Shown: positions 27,269 to 36,617, numbered from the stretch's first letter. The stretch is 64,000 bases of DNA from Planctomycetota bacterium (GCA_014193115.1 BJHQ01000003.1:66768-130767); one strand, 5' to 3'. The notes: generated by a model not told the origin, from the letters alone. Made by a program: numbers and translations.

Positions 27269-28858
27269 ATGCTTCAGCTTCCTCGTCGATACCTGCCGGT
27301 CGTGCTCGGCTGGCCGCTCGCCATCCTCGGTTCGCTGCTGATCGCGGTCAGCCTTCTCATCCCAGGTTGGTGGTCTGGGCTCGCTCAGCTGGGCGGGAGC
27401 TGGGCACGGGCATTCCCAGCTCCGGGGCTCGATCTCTGGTTGCTCATCGCAAGCGCCCTCTTTGCCGGAGTGCTGATGGTGGTTGCCGGCACTGCTGCGG
27501 TCCTGCGCTGCGCTTGGGCGCCGCGGGCGGCCACGCTGTCGATCTGGGCCGGTTATGTGGCGATCGCAACGTACCTGTGGGTGCTGGTGACGGTGACATC
27601 GATCATCGAGATCGAAAAGCTCCTGCCATCATTCGGTCCGGTCGATCGCTTCTGGATGCGGGTTGAATACGGCTGGTGGGCGCTGGCGCTCGTCGGCGGC
27701 CTCGGGGTGATGCATCTCGCGTGGCGCTGCCGATCGGTGCGGAGCCAATTCGGCGAACAGACCACACCGGCGGAAGCAGACGGTGAGCGGATCGTCGAGA
27801 ATCTCCGATCCCACGGCGCTGACCCCGACTTGCGACGCAGCCTGTACGGCAGTGTCGCCGTCCATCTGTGGATCCTGCTGATCTTTCCTTGGCTGATGTC
27901 TCTCCAGGGCTGCGTGAAATTGGTGAAGATGCCGCCTGATCGAGGCAACCCCACCGTGGTGCAGATCGCGATGAAACCTCGCAAACAGCAAGTGGTCGAA
28001 AAGAAGATCGTGGTCGACAAGAACGCTCCGATCATCTGGACACTTCCGAAAATGGATGATTCGCCGACCATTCAAGCGGTCGATGCTGGTTCCCAAGACC
28101 GCTATAAACCTGGACAAAAAGTCGGCAAGCCGAACGGAAGCCCAAGGGGAGGAAAAAATCCTGGCAAGGACGGCCCCGGTCCTGGTGGTTGGCCGAATGG
28201 ATTCCCTGATGGGAAATTCGAATTCTTCCATCTCAAATATTCCGGCAGCCAATGGGATGACGGCGTGACCGCGGCCACCGGCAATGCCGATCGCAACTTC
28301 CTCGATTACATGTGCGGCAAAGTCAATTTCTCGGTGGCTACGGAAGCGAAAGTCGTGTCGATCAGCCAGCTGAGCGCCTTCCGCAAGGGCTTCGCCCCGC
28401 CGTTCGTGTTCATGACCGGCAGCGCTGGCATCTCGACCAGCAGGGCCGAAGAGAAAGTCCTTAGCGACTACTGCCGAAATGGTGGGATGCTCATCGCCGA
28501 CTGCGGTGGCGCGGCCTGGCACAACGCTTTCTCTGGACTGATGTCTCGGGTCTTCCCAGATCTGAGCTTCGTGACGATCAGCCGGGATGATGCGGTGCTC
28601 AACCAGCCCAACGACATGGGCTCAGACGGTCCCAGCCCGATGTGGCATCACGGCGGAACCGAGTTCAAGGGCATCAAAGCGCGCAATGGCCGCTGGATGG
28701 TCGTCTACCACCCCGGCGACATGAACGACGCTTGGAAGGATGGCCACAATGGCCTGGCCCAGCCGCGTTGGGAGAACGCCCTGATGACCGGTGAGAATAT
28801 GACCTTTTACGCCGTATCGGCCTATCTGGAAGAAACCGCCAAGGATCGCAAACGATGA
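27269..28858 (+). CDS. Membrane protein with periplasmic DUF4159 domain, copy 2
   Basis: 529 residues from ATG at 27269. It is a full-length paralogue of the preceding gene with the same helices, the same SLYGSVAVHLWILLIFPWLM anchor and the same DUF4159 blocks (FEFFHLKYSGSQWDDG, PPFVFMTGSAGISTSRAE, NGGMLIADCGGAAW, YHPGDMNDAWKDGHNG). The copies differ most in the first transmembrane region and the linker, indicating an old duplication and possibly a heterodimer. The stop overlaps the next start (ATGA). Presumed part of the same envelope complex. Confidence 0.85.
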   Translation: MLQLPRRYLPVVLGWPLAILGSLLIAVSLLIPGWWSGLAQLGGSWARAFPAPGLDLWLLIASALFAGVLMVVAGTAAVLRCAWAPRAATLSIWAGYVAIATYLWVLVTVTSIIEIEKLLPSFGPVDRFWMRVEYGWWALALVGGLGVMHLAWRCRSVRSQFGEQTTPAEADGERIVENLRSHGADPDLRRSLYGSVAVHLWILLIFPWLMSLQGCVKLVKMPPDRGNPTVVQIAMKPRKQQVVEKKIVVDKNAPIIWTLPKMDDSPTIQAVDAGSQDRYKPGQKVGKPNGSPRGGKNPGKDGPGPGGWPNGFPDGKFEFFHLKYSGSQWDDGVTAATGNADRNFLDYMCGKVNFSVATEAKVVSISQLSAFRKGFAPPFVFMTGSAGISTSRAEEKVLSDYCRNGGMLIADCGGAAWHNAFSGLMSRVFPDLSFVTISRDDAVLNQPNDMGSDGPSPMWHHGGTEFKGIKARNGRWMVVYHPGDMNDAWKDGHNGLAQPRWENALMTGENMTFYAVSAYLEETAKDRKR

Positions 28859-30549
28859 ACCCGGTGGCGCTGCTCGGCCAAGTCCTGCTGATCGCCTGGA
28901 GCGTGGTCGTCGTCGCCGCCGCGGTGACGATCTTGATTCCGGCCTGGCCTTTCTTCGGAGTGGTCGGTTCGCTCTGCATCGTGGCGTGGGTCGCGGCGAT
29001 CCTGCTCGTCTCGTGGTGGTGGCCGCGGCGCGATCAGGGATTCCATCTGATCCTGGCCGTGCTCGGGGCATTCATGCTGACCATGGCGTGGTTGCCAGAC
29101 TCATTGGCCGATGTGGCCAGCCTGCTGAACCTGGGTATCTGGGCAGGAGCCACGGGTTTTGCCGTCTATTTTGCCATTTTCGGCGGCCGTACCCACCGCT
29201 ACATCGCGGTCATCGCCGGACTGGCGGTGATCGCCCTGCTCTGCAATGAATGGAACACGGCGTACATCAACGAACTGCGCTCCGACCAGAACGCCGAAGA
29301 GGCGCTGCGCAAAAAGATCGACGACAACCGCAAGATCATCGCCGAGGCAAAGGCCGCGGTGGCCGCGCGCAAGGCGATGCTCAGCGGGAAACGCTTTGCC
29401 GAGGACGCCGCCACCGATGAGCTGGATCTGTCGTCGTTGAATCCCGCCGATCGGAAGATCCTCGAAGACAAAATCGCCGCAGCCAAGGTCGCCAAGGAGT
29501 ACCTGCTCAAGCAGAATGTCCCTGAGGAAGCTCCCGAAGGGTCGAGCCAGCCCGCAGGGTCCTCCACCGCGGGTGAAACCTCTGGCGACGGTTCGTCGAC
29601 CGCGGCTGCGGCCGGGACCGGCGAGCATCCCGCGGACGCCGGTGCTCCGTCGCCCGCCGCGGCCAGTGCCAGCGCGCCAGCGGTCACCAGCTCTGGCGAG
29701 CCGGAAGAGCCGGCCTGGAAGAAAGCCCGGGGCAAGCAAACCCGGGCTGCACCAGCGCCGTCGGCGACCTCCGGATCCGCGACGGCTTCGGCGGCTGCCA
29801 AGGGGCCGGACACCTCCCGGCTGGCCGACCTCGCCACCTCAGCCAAGCCTGTCGGAGTCACCGGGTTCACCTCGGCGGACATCGCCGCGGCGAACCAGCT
29901 CGATCTGCTCAACCGGTTTGCAGTCCGAACCTCGCTGCTGTTCGTCCTGATCGTGGCCATCGCCGAGCTGCTCCGCGCCAACAACCGCCTGCCTACCACC
30001 TTGCCGCCGCTGCCCCTCTCACGGTCGTGGATCGACATGATCTTCCCGCGGCCTGATGCCGGCTTGGTGGATGCCGATGCTGGCGAGCTGTGCCGGCGGC
30101 TGATCGGCCGGGGCGAAGGCCTGTTCTACATCGGCGTGAGCGACCCCCTTGCCACGGACCAGGTGGCCCGGCCGCCGATTCCGGCGCTCTCGGTCCTGAC
30201 CGTCGATGCGGTCGGTGGTCCCCACCGCGATCCGCCCTGGATGCTCGGCGTCGCCTGGGCGGTGCGCTCAGCGGTGGTGGTGGTGGTCGGCGGCGGAGCC
30301 GGCGGCGCAGCACGGGCTGAGTCCCTGCTGGAAAGCCTGACCGCCGAAGCTGACATCCGCCGCACGATCCTCGCCCGGGCCAACCCGACCCTCAACCTGG
30401 TCTGGGATCTACCTACGGTCCCGCCTCGCCACCTGACCGATCGGCTGCTGTTCATCGGCGGCGGTATCGGCATCCGGTTGCTGATCATCGACCACGGCAG
30501 CGTACCGGAGCCGCTGCGCGAGCGGTTGGGCGATCCGGTCAGCGCCTGA
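28855..30549 (+). CDS. Polytopic membrane protein with Ala-rich linker and C-terminal domain
   Basis: 564 residues. Four or five helices lie in residues 1-135, beginning LLGQVLLIAWSVVVVAAAVT. A charged helical stretch follows (about 140-225, AEEALRKKIDDNRKIIAEAK), then a 100-residue Ala/Ser/Gly/Pro linker, another helix (about 348-370, TSLLFVLIVAIAELL) and a C-terminal domain of about 190 residues with a Gly-rich loop VVVVGGGAGGAARAESLLE. I do not recognise the family. The ATGA overlap with the DUF4159 copy 2 gene makes it part of that transcription unit. The C-terminal domain is probably cytoplasmic. Confidence 0.72.
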   Translation: MNPVALLGQVLLIAWSVVVVAAAVTILIPAWPFFGVVGSLCIVAWVAAILLVSWWWPRRDQGFHLILAVLGAFMLTMAWLPDSLADVASLLNLGIWAGATGFAVYFAIFGGRTHRYIAVIAGLAVIALLCNEWNTAYINELRSDQNAEEALRKKIDDNRKIIAEAKAAVAARKAMLSGKRFAEDAATDELDLSSLNPADRKILEDKIAAAKVAKEYLLKQNVPEEAPEGSSQPAGSSTAGETSGDGSSTAAAAGTGEHPADAGAPSPAAASASAPAVTSSGEPEEPAWKKARGKQTRAAPAPSATSGSATASAAAKGPDTSRLADLATSAKPVGVTGFTSADIAAANQLDLLNRFAVRTSLLFVLIVAIAELLRANNRLPTTLPPLPLSRSWIDMIFPRPDAGLVDADAGELCRRLIGRGEGLFYIGVSDPLATDQVARPPIPALSVLTVDAVGGPHRDPPWMLGVAWAVRSAVVVVVGGGAGGAARAESLLESLTAEADIRRTILARANPTLNLVWDLPTVPPRHLTDRLLFIGGGIGIRLLIIDHGSVPEPLRERLGDPVSA

Positions 30550-30793
30550 CCGCTAAGGCTCGTGGATTTCGCGGCGCTGGCAGTAAGACCGTGCTGCTCG
30601 TGGACCGTGACGTGGATGTTCCATGAAGGATCCGATCGGGTGATGTGAACCCATCAGGCTGCGTGGTGGAGCGCCGGATGGCGCTTTCGGCGTAGCGTTC
30701 CTGGAGCACCCGTTCGTTTTTGGGCGTCGGCTCAGGTCGCTCCGGATTCTGCCGATACTCCCTGCGAGGCCCCGCGCCCGTGGGGGAGGATCC

Positions 30794-33700
30794 ATGGCAG
30801 CAAGCGATCGCATCGCCCAGGTCGAAGAGCGTCTGCGCACCCTCGCCGAGGCCGGAACCGACGTGTCGGCCTTGAGCGGCCAGCTGGTGTTCGCCAAGAC
30901 CGCCGCTGTCCAGGGCCAAGTGTCTCTGGTCGAAGCGATCTGCGATGACGTCATGACCGCCGCGGCCAGGTTGGGAGGTTCGACCCGGCGATCGTCCTCC
31001 GGCGGATTCGCACGGGATTCAGGTCGATTCAAAATCCCGGGACGGCAGCCGGTGGTGGCCGCGCCGACCACCGAGAAACCCGCGCTGCCGCGCCCGCCAA
31101 CCGCTGCGCCAACACCGGCGATCAGCGTCGTTCCCGACACCGGGTCATGGGCCAAACCAGGCGATCGTCCCGCCGCCGCTTCGCCGCCGCCGGCAGCCCT
31201 GGAGATCGCGCCGCCTCCGATGCGGCCCGCGGCCTCCCATACGGCTACCACGTCCACCGCGAAGGCGGTGGCGCCGTTCCAGGGCGATCTGACCGCGGCG
31301 ATGCGAGCTGCGCTCGCGGGTCCCGAGCTGGCGCAATGGGCGGCGGACCAGGGCCTGGTCACCCGCCTCCAGCTCGAAACCAACTTGGCCGAGCATGGCC
31401 AGCGTCTGCGCACCGAACTGGCCGGGAGCATCGCCGGCGATGCTGCCCAGCAGCTGGCGGCGCGGTTCCGGGTGGTGGCCTCGGCCGAGCAGGAGCGTCT
31501 GCTGAACGGCATCGCCGATCGCTTGCGCAGCGAGCTCGGCGAACGCATCGATACGGCCCTGGCCCAGCAGAGGCAGGTGCCGGCGGCCACCGACCTGGCT
31601 CCGGTGCTGGCCAGCGTCGAGGAGCATTTGCGCCACCGCGAGGCCGGCATCAGCCAGCGCCTGGAGCAAGGATTCGCCGCGGTCAATCAACAGCTTGCGG
31701 CCCTGGATGAACGGCTGGCCAAGACCGTCTCCGAACAGGTCGCTTCGGCCACCAGCGCGATCACCGAACAAGCGGTGGCTGTCGCCAAGCAGACCGCCGT
31801 CACCGCGGCCAGGGAGGCTGCGGCCGCGGCTGTTCAGGACGCCGCCGAGGCGACCAGCGATCGGGCGGCAGCGATCGCTTCCGAGCGGGTCACGGCGGCT
31901 GCGGTGGAAGCCGCCGAACGCGCTGCCAAGCACCAAGTCGAGGTCTTGTCGGAACACCTTCGCAACAGCCAAGCCCCGGATGGTCAGGGGTTGGTCGAGT
32001 CCGATCGACGTTTCGCCGAGGCTGGCCAACGTCTCGCAGAGACCGACCAGCGTCTCGCTGCGGTCGACCAGCATTTCGCAGAGACCGACCAGCGTCTCGC
32101 CGAGGCTGGCCAACGCCTCGCCGCGACGGACCAGCGTCTCGCAGCGACTGACCAGCGTCTCGCAGCGACTGACCAGCGTTTCAATGAAACCGCCCTGCGA
32201 TTCACAGAGACCGACCAGCGTTTCGCTGCTGCCGACCAACGGCTGGAAGCGCTCGCGTTGACTACCGGTTCACTGACCGAGCGGCTGGCGGCGGCCGAAG
32301 CAGGTCTCGCCGCGCCGGCGGAACTCGCCGCAGAACTGCGTCAGTCCGCGCCGTCGGTGGAATCCGTGGTGTCGGCTGTGCTCGAACGCCTGCCCCATCT
32401 GGCGCACTTGGCGGCAGCGGTCGACCAACGGATCGCCTCGGCGGAACAGCGGGTCGCTGCGCTCGGCCAGCAAACCTCGGACCTCGACCAACGGGTCGCT
32501 GGGTTCGATCAGCGGCTGGTGGCCGGGACGACGACCACGGCGGCTCTGCTGTCGGACACCGACCAGCGCATGGGAATGGCGGTTTCAGAACTGAAATCGG
32601 AGATGCTGGCAACCGTGGCGGCCGAGCTGGCCAGCCGTCCAGCGGCGGATCCGGCGGCAATCGCCGCGACCGTCCAGGCCGCGGTGGAAGCCGCCCTCGA
32701 CGCCCGGATCGCCGCCCAGGTCGAAACAGCCCTCAGCGGTCGGCTGCCATCGGAAATCGATCAGGCGGTCCAGAACGCCGTGCAGGCGGCGGTGGCGAGT
32801 ACGCCGACCGATCCCGAAGCACTGCGCCGCGAGGTCGAGATCGGCCTGACCGGCCGGATCGACAAGGTGGTGGCGAGCAAGGTCGCCGAGGCCGCCGCCG
32901 GCGCCGCCAGCCGTGGCGCCGATCCGGTGGCGGCTGGCCGGGCCGCGGCCGAGGAACGGTCGCGGGCAGCTCGGTTCGAGGCCGACATGGAATGGCGGAT
33001 CGAGAAGCTCGCCGCGGAGCGCGGCTGGTGCTCGCTCGGCGATGTCCAGGCGGTGGTCGATCAGGCCATGAAAAACGGTACCGGTTCCGGAGCCCATGGC
33101 GCTCCGCAGTTCGCCCGTTTGGAAGCGGCGCTGTCCGAGTTCGTCCGCCAGACCATCCACCAGCAAGAGCAGTTCATCAACGCCCTGCAGCAGCGGTTCG
33201 AGCGCGGCACGGCGCTGCTGTTGCGAAAGGCGGCTGCACCGAGCGGCCACACTGTCCGAGAACCATCCGACAGTCGCCGGCGGATGAGCGCGACCGCTCC
33301 AGCGGCAGAGCTGCCGGTGGCTGGGGATGATTCGAGCAGCTTGCTGCCGGCAGTGGACGCCGCGGCCATGGACGCGGTGGATCGCGAAGCGGTGGCTGCC
33401 GCCGAATCGGCCTTGGCCCAGGCCGCGAGCGCCGACCTGCCGTCGCTGACCGGCAGCATCGCCAGCGGGTTCACCTCGCTGCTCCGCCAGCCCGCCGTCG
33501 ACGGCGACGGTGCTCCGCCAGAGGCCGAACCTGTTTCAACAGCCGGTCATGCGGCGGAGGCTCCGACCAGCGTTACCGTGTCAGCCCAAGCCGCGGCCCG
33601 TCCAGTCACCGACCGGATCGCCGCGCCCGAGGCGGAACCCAGCGATGTGCCCAGAGGCACGGGGGCCCTCGCGTTGACGACGACCGAAGCGGTGACCCGC

Positions 33701-34219
33701 GCCGTCAACGACGAAGCACCGACCAAGCCGCTCGGAGTCCATCAAACCATGCCGGTGGCCCCGCCGGCGCCCGAGACGGCCGAGGTCCGCCTCCGCGAAC
33801 TGGTTGAAGCTGCGGTACGCGCTGAGGTCGATCGCCAGCGCGAGACCTGGACCAAGGCTCCGGAAGCTCTGCCAGCCACGGCGGTAGCCGATCCCGATCA
33901 GGTCCAGGCTCTGGTCCGGCAGGAATTCGACCGCCGACTCGGCGAGATGTCCGCGTCCCGCGCTGCAGCCAAGGTCCAGGCCGGCCTGTCCGGAGCCCGC
34001 GACGTGTCCACCCTGCGCGGCGGCGGCGACGAGGAGCTCCGCCGCGGACTGGTCCGGGTGTTGCCCGCGGTCCTCGGCGATCCGGCGGTGGCCCAGCGCC
34101 TGTTCGCCCTGCTGGCGATGGAGGCGGTGGCCAATCCCGGCGCCCTCGCCGACCTCACCGGCCTGCGCGCCTTCCTGCGCGCCGAGCTGGCCATGGCCCG
34201 GGAACCGGTCGCGAATTAA
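30794..34219 (+). CDS. Long coiled-coil protein with heptad TDQRLAA repeats
   Basis: 1141 residues; start at 30794 supported by a strong GGGGGAGGA Shine-Dalgarno 5 nt upstream, rare in this window. No signal peptide, so cytoplasmic. An N-terminal helical part (1-60) and Pro/Ala linker lead into long coiled coil (about 180-820). The core, about 400-490, is a near-perfect heptad series ATDQRLAATDQRLA encoded by 21-bp DNA repeats. A second Ala/Pro/Glu-rich stretch precedes a C-terminal helical domain (about 1000-1141). The 244-bp upstream gap contains no hairpin with U-run, so it may be read from the operon or its own promoter. A cytoskeletal or scaffold role alongside the Tol-like motor is inferred by position. 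Confidence 0.8.
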   Translation: MAASDRIAQVEERLRTLAEAGTDVSALSGQLVFAKTAAVQGQVSLVEAICDDVMTAAARLGGSTRRSSSGGFARDSGRFKIPGRQPVVAAPTTEKPALPRPPTAAPTPAISVVPDTGSWAKPGDRPAAASPPPAALEIAPPPMRPAASHTATTSTAKAVAPFQGDLTAAMRAALAGPELAQWAADQGLVTRLQLETNLAEHGQRLRTELAGSIAGDAAQQLAARFRVVASAEQERLLNGIADRLRSELGERIDTALAQQRQVPAATDLAPVLASVEEHLRHREAGISQRLEQGFAAVNQQLAALDERLAKTVSEQVASATSAITEQAVAVAKQTAVTAAREAAAAAVQDAAEATSDRAAAIASERVTAAAVEAAERAAKHQVEVLSEHLRNSQAPDGQGLVESDRRFAEAGQRLAETDQRLAAVDQHFAETDQRLAEAGQRLAATDQRLAATDQRLAATDQRFNETALRFTETDQRFAAADQRLEALALTTGSLTERLAAAEAGLAAPAELAAELRQSAPSVESVVSAVLERLPHLAHLAAAVDQRIASAEQRVAALGQQTSDLDQRVAGFDQRLVAGTTTTAALLSDTDQRMGMAVSELKSEMLATVAAELASRPAADPAAIAATVQAAVEAALDARIAAQVETALSGRLPSEIDQAVQNAVQAAVASTPTDPEALRREVEIGLTGRIDKVVASKVAEAAAGAASRGADPVAAGRAAAEERSRAARFEADMEWRIEKLAAERGWCSLGDVQAVVDQAMKNGTGSGAHGAPQFARLEAALSEFVRQTIHQQEQFINALQQRFERGTALLLRKAAAPSGHTVREPSDSRRRMSATAPAAELPVAGDDSSSLLPAVDAAAMDAVDREAVAAAESALAQAASADLPSLTGSIASGFTSLLRQPAVDGDGAPPEAEPVSTAGHAAEAPTSVTVSAQAAARPVTDRIAAPEAEPSDVPRGTGALALTTTEAVTRAVNDEAPTKPLGVHQTMPVAPPAPETAEVRLRELVEAAVRAEVDRQRETWTKAPEALPATAVADPDQVQALVRQEFDRRLGEMSASRAAAKVQAGLSGARDVSTLRGGGDEELRRGLVRVLPAVLGDPAVAQRLFALLAMEAVANPGALADLTGLRAFLRAELAMAREPVAN
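32039..32260 (+). repeat. 21-bp coding tandem repeats in the coiled-coil gene
   Basis: About ten in-frame 21-bp units with core GACCAGCGTCTCGC encode (A/T)(A/E)TDQRLA heptads. Two adjacent copies are identical over 21 bp near 32140-32181. This is recent internal expansion of a coiled coil, not a CRISPR array: there are no unique spacers. Confidence 0.85.
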
Positions 34220-34235
34220 CCTGGATGGCTGTTGG

Positions 34236-34341
34236 GAACCGCCAAGGCGCCAAAGCGCCCAGTGGTGAAGGTTGGAAGATCCGGTTAGTTCTGCCAGCGG
34301 AGCCTTTCCCTGGTTTTTCGCTTGGCAGCTCGGCGGGTCAT
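34236..34341. repeat. Degenerate CGCCAAG-armed element
   Basis: The left arm GAACCGCCAAGGCGCCAAAG starts at 34236. The right side (34318-34341, CGCTTGGCAGCTCGGCGGGT) is a decayed inverse. It occupies the gap between the convergent coiled-coil and cobA/hemD genes. Confidence 0.55.
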
Positions 34342-34396
34342 CTTCTCTGAGGATGAACCTCCTGAGGAATTCCGTGCTGTGCGGAGTCTTGGACGC

Positions 34397-35932
34397 TCAG
34401 CGCAGCGGCGGCCGCGGCGCGGCGCCGAGATCGGCCACCACCGCATCGACCAGACCGCCAACCGTCGCTTCGTCGGCCTGGCCGGACAGCGCCAGGCCGT
34501 GGCCGCGGATCGCGGCGGCGGTGTGCGGGCCGATGGCATAGAATCGGCAGCCGGCTGCGGCCCAGGCGGCGAGCAGCGATCCGCCGCAGGCCGCCACCAG
34601 GCGATCGGCGGTGGCGGCGCTGGCCAAGGTCACCGCATCCGGCGCCGGGCCGGCGAGCAAGGCTGGATCCACCGGCTCGGTCACGGTGCGGTAGGCGATC
34701 GGATCGGACACCGTCCAGCCGGCGGCGGACAGCCGTTGGGCGAGCACGTCGCGGCCATTGTCGGCCCGCGGCAGCAGGGCGGTGGTGCCGCCAGCGGCGA
34801 TCAGGGCCTCGGCCAGGGCCGCGGCGGTGGCCGGCTCGGCCACCAAGTCAGGACGCAATTTGCGTTTGGCCAGGGCCGCGGCGGTGGTCGGCCCGACCGC
34901 GGCCAGCCGGCAACCGGCCAAGGCCCGCAGGTCGCGGCCGATCCGCCACAGCCGGTCGCAGGTGAACTCCACCGCCGTCACCGAGGTGAACGCGATCCAC
35001 GTGCCGGGAACCAGCTGTTCCAGGGCCAGATCGAGGGAACCGGGATCGATGGCGTCCTCGAACCGGGCGAGGGGGATAGTGATGACTGCGGCGCCGCGCT
35101 CGGTGAACAGCTCGGCCAACCGGCCGGCGTGGGCTTGGGCCCGGGTCACCACGATCCGCCGACCCCACAGCGGTCGGGCCACCGGATCGTCGAACCAGCG
35201 GACCTGGTCGCGCCAGCGCACCACCTCGCCGATCACCGTGATCGCCGGCGCGCCTAGCCCAGCTGAGGCGGCGCGTTCCGGCAGGTCTGCCAAGGTGCCA
35301 ACCACGGTGCGCTGTTCAGGCAAGGTTCCCCATTGGATCGCCGCCGCCGGCGTGTCCGAGCTTCGCCCGGCAGCGATCAACGCCTGGCAGTTTTCCCGCA
35401 GGCGGTGCATGCCCATGTAGAGAACGATGGTCTCGATCTTGGCGAAGCTCGCCCAATCGATCGGCTCGATCACGACCCCTGGGCTTGGCCGCTGCTGATG
35501 GCCGGTGACGAAGACCACCGCCGAGGCCGCCGCCCGATGGGTGACAGGGATGCCGGCATAGGCAGGAACACCGGTGCCGGCGGTGACCCCGGGCACCACG
35601 CCGAACGTGATGCCATGGGCGGCCAGGGCAGCGCATTCCTCACCGCCGCGGCCGAACAGGAACGGATCTCCGCCCTTCAGGCGAACAGTCAGGCGATGGC
35701 GACGGCCGCAGTCCACCAATAAACGGTTGATGTCTTCTTGCTTGGCGGATTCAGCGTGGCCGCGCTTGCCGACATCGTGGCGCTCAGCACTTGCCGGAGC
35801 CAGGGCGAGCACCGCCGGAGCAACCAGGTGATCGTGGACCACGCAATCACAGGCCGAGAGCAGATCCCGCCCGCGGACCGTGATCAGCCCGGCATCGCCA
35901 GGACCGGCGCCGACCAGCCAGACGGCGGTCAT
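34397..35932 (-). CDS. cobA/hemD: Uroporphyrinogen-III C-methyltransferase / uroporphyrinogen-III synthase fusion
   Basis: 511 residues. Residues 1-250 are the SAM-dependent methyltransferase (SUMT): VGAGPGDAGLITVRG at 6-20, VRLKGGDPFLFGRGGEE near 84-100, and PVTHRAAASAV. This half makes precorrin-2 for siroheme or cobalamin. Residues about 260-511 are HemD, which closes hydroxymethylbilane to uroporphyrinogen III (GRRIVVTRAQAHAGRLAELF, WIAFTSVTAVEF, LRPDLVAEPATAAALAEALI). CobA-HemD fusions are known in several phyla. The start codon shares its A with the stop of the DUF4279 gene upstream (TAATG), giving tight coupling at the end of the lipid A gene array. Confidence 0.93.
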   Translation of the reverse strand: MTAVWLVGAGPGDAGLITVRGRDLLSACDCVVHDHLVAPAVLALAPASAERHDVGKRGHAESAKQEDINRLLVDCGRRHRLTVRLKGGDPFLFGRGGEECAALAAHGITFGVVPGVTAGTGVPAYAGIPVTHRAAASAVVFVTGHQQRPSPGVVIEPIDWASFAKIETIVLYMGMHRLRENCQALIAAGRSSDTPAAAIQWGTLPEQRTVVGTLADLPERAASAGLGAPAITVIGEVVRWRDQVRWFDDPVARPLWGRRIVVTRAQAHAGRLAELFTERGAAVITIPLARFEDAIDPGSLDLALEQLVPGTWIAFTSVTAVEFTCDRLWRIGRDLRALAGCRLAAVGPTTAAALAKRKLRPDLVAEPATAAALAEALIAAGGTTALLPRADNGRDVLAQRLSAAGWTVSDPIAYRTVTEPVDPALLAGPAPDAVTLASAATADRLVAACGGSLLAAWAAAGCRFYAIGPHTAAAIRGHGLALSGQADEATVGGLVDAVVADLGAAPRPPLR

Positions 35933-36612
35933 TAGAAATCACGCTCGGGGGAATCGACCAAAGGTTTCCCTGTAATATAGGTATCGATGTCCAAATCGAG
36001 CTTCAGAGAAGACAGCAGATCAATCGTCTCGCGACGCAAATGCATCCCGGCATTGCCATCTACGTATTGATGCCGACAAATCTGAATGCGCGGCTCAAGA
36101 ACGTCAAACAATCCAGCTATTTTTTCCCGGTGGTCATCGAGATGGCGCAAGAGAGATAATAATTTTTCTTCCAGCTCATATGCTTCGTTGGTCAATGGCT
36201 CGTACGATATGCGAGAAAATTTTCGAACGCATTTGCCGGCCTTATTTCCATCCCCCATCGACCAACCGGTCAGCGGGGAAAGTGTCGTGCGCCGAGCCAA
36301 TTGGTCGTACGTATATTGTTCGGAAATCGCAGTCAAATACACTCTATTTGCGGATCCTGTTCGAGCAAAGCACACTTCGTTCCCAGGCTTCTTTGAGACA
36401 TTGATGATGATGAAAAATCGCTCGTCTTTCACATGAAACCAAACGGAAGCAGCCTGGTCATTGAACTCCATATTGACCCGCGCCACTTTAGGGGAATCAC
36501 CCTCGAACTCCAATTCGAGGACTTCCAAATATTGTTTCGTGGAAGGCAACGATGGATTCAATAATTCCTTCCTTGCCCTCTCAATATAAATCTCCTGATC
36601 GGGATCGGGCAC
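35932..36612 (-). CDS. DUF4279-like protein, low-GC, possible acquired gene
   Basis: About 226 residues if the GTG at 36612 is used, just downstream of the lpxC/fabZ stop; an ATG at 36660 would overlap fabZ and is less likely. The C-terminal half (LEEKLLSLLRHLDDHREKIA, then LDLDIDTYITG) matches my memory of the DUF4279 pattern, a family often met as possible immunity or accessory proteins. The coding DNA is clearly poorer in G+C than everything around it (about half) and uses A/T-ending codons, a sign of transfer. Yet it fits exactly between its neighbours, with a TAATG overlap to cobA/hemD. No toxin gene is adjacent. Function unknown. Confidence 0.72.
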   Translation of the reverse strand: MPDPDQEIYIERARKELLNPSLPSTKQYLEVLELEFEGDSPKVARVNMEFNDQAASVWFHVKDERFFIIINVSKKPGNEVCFARTGSANRVYLTAISEQYTYDQLARRTTLSPLTGWSMGDGNKAGKCVRKFSRISYEPLTNEAYELEEKLLSLLRHLDDHREKIAGLFDVLEPRIQICRHQYVDGNAGMHLRRETIDLLSSLKLDLDIDTYITGKPLVDSPERDF

Positions 36613-36617
36613 AACCT

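Noticed and set aside
32039..32260. Possible CRISPR array
   Set aside because: The repeats are contiguous, in frame and coding for heptads, with no spacers and no cas genes.
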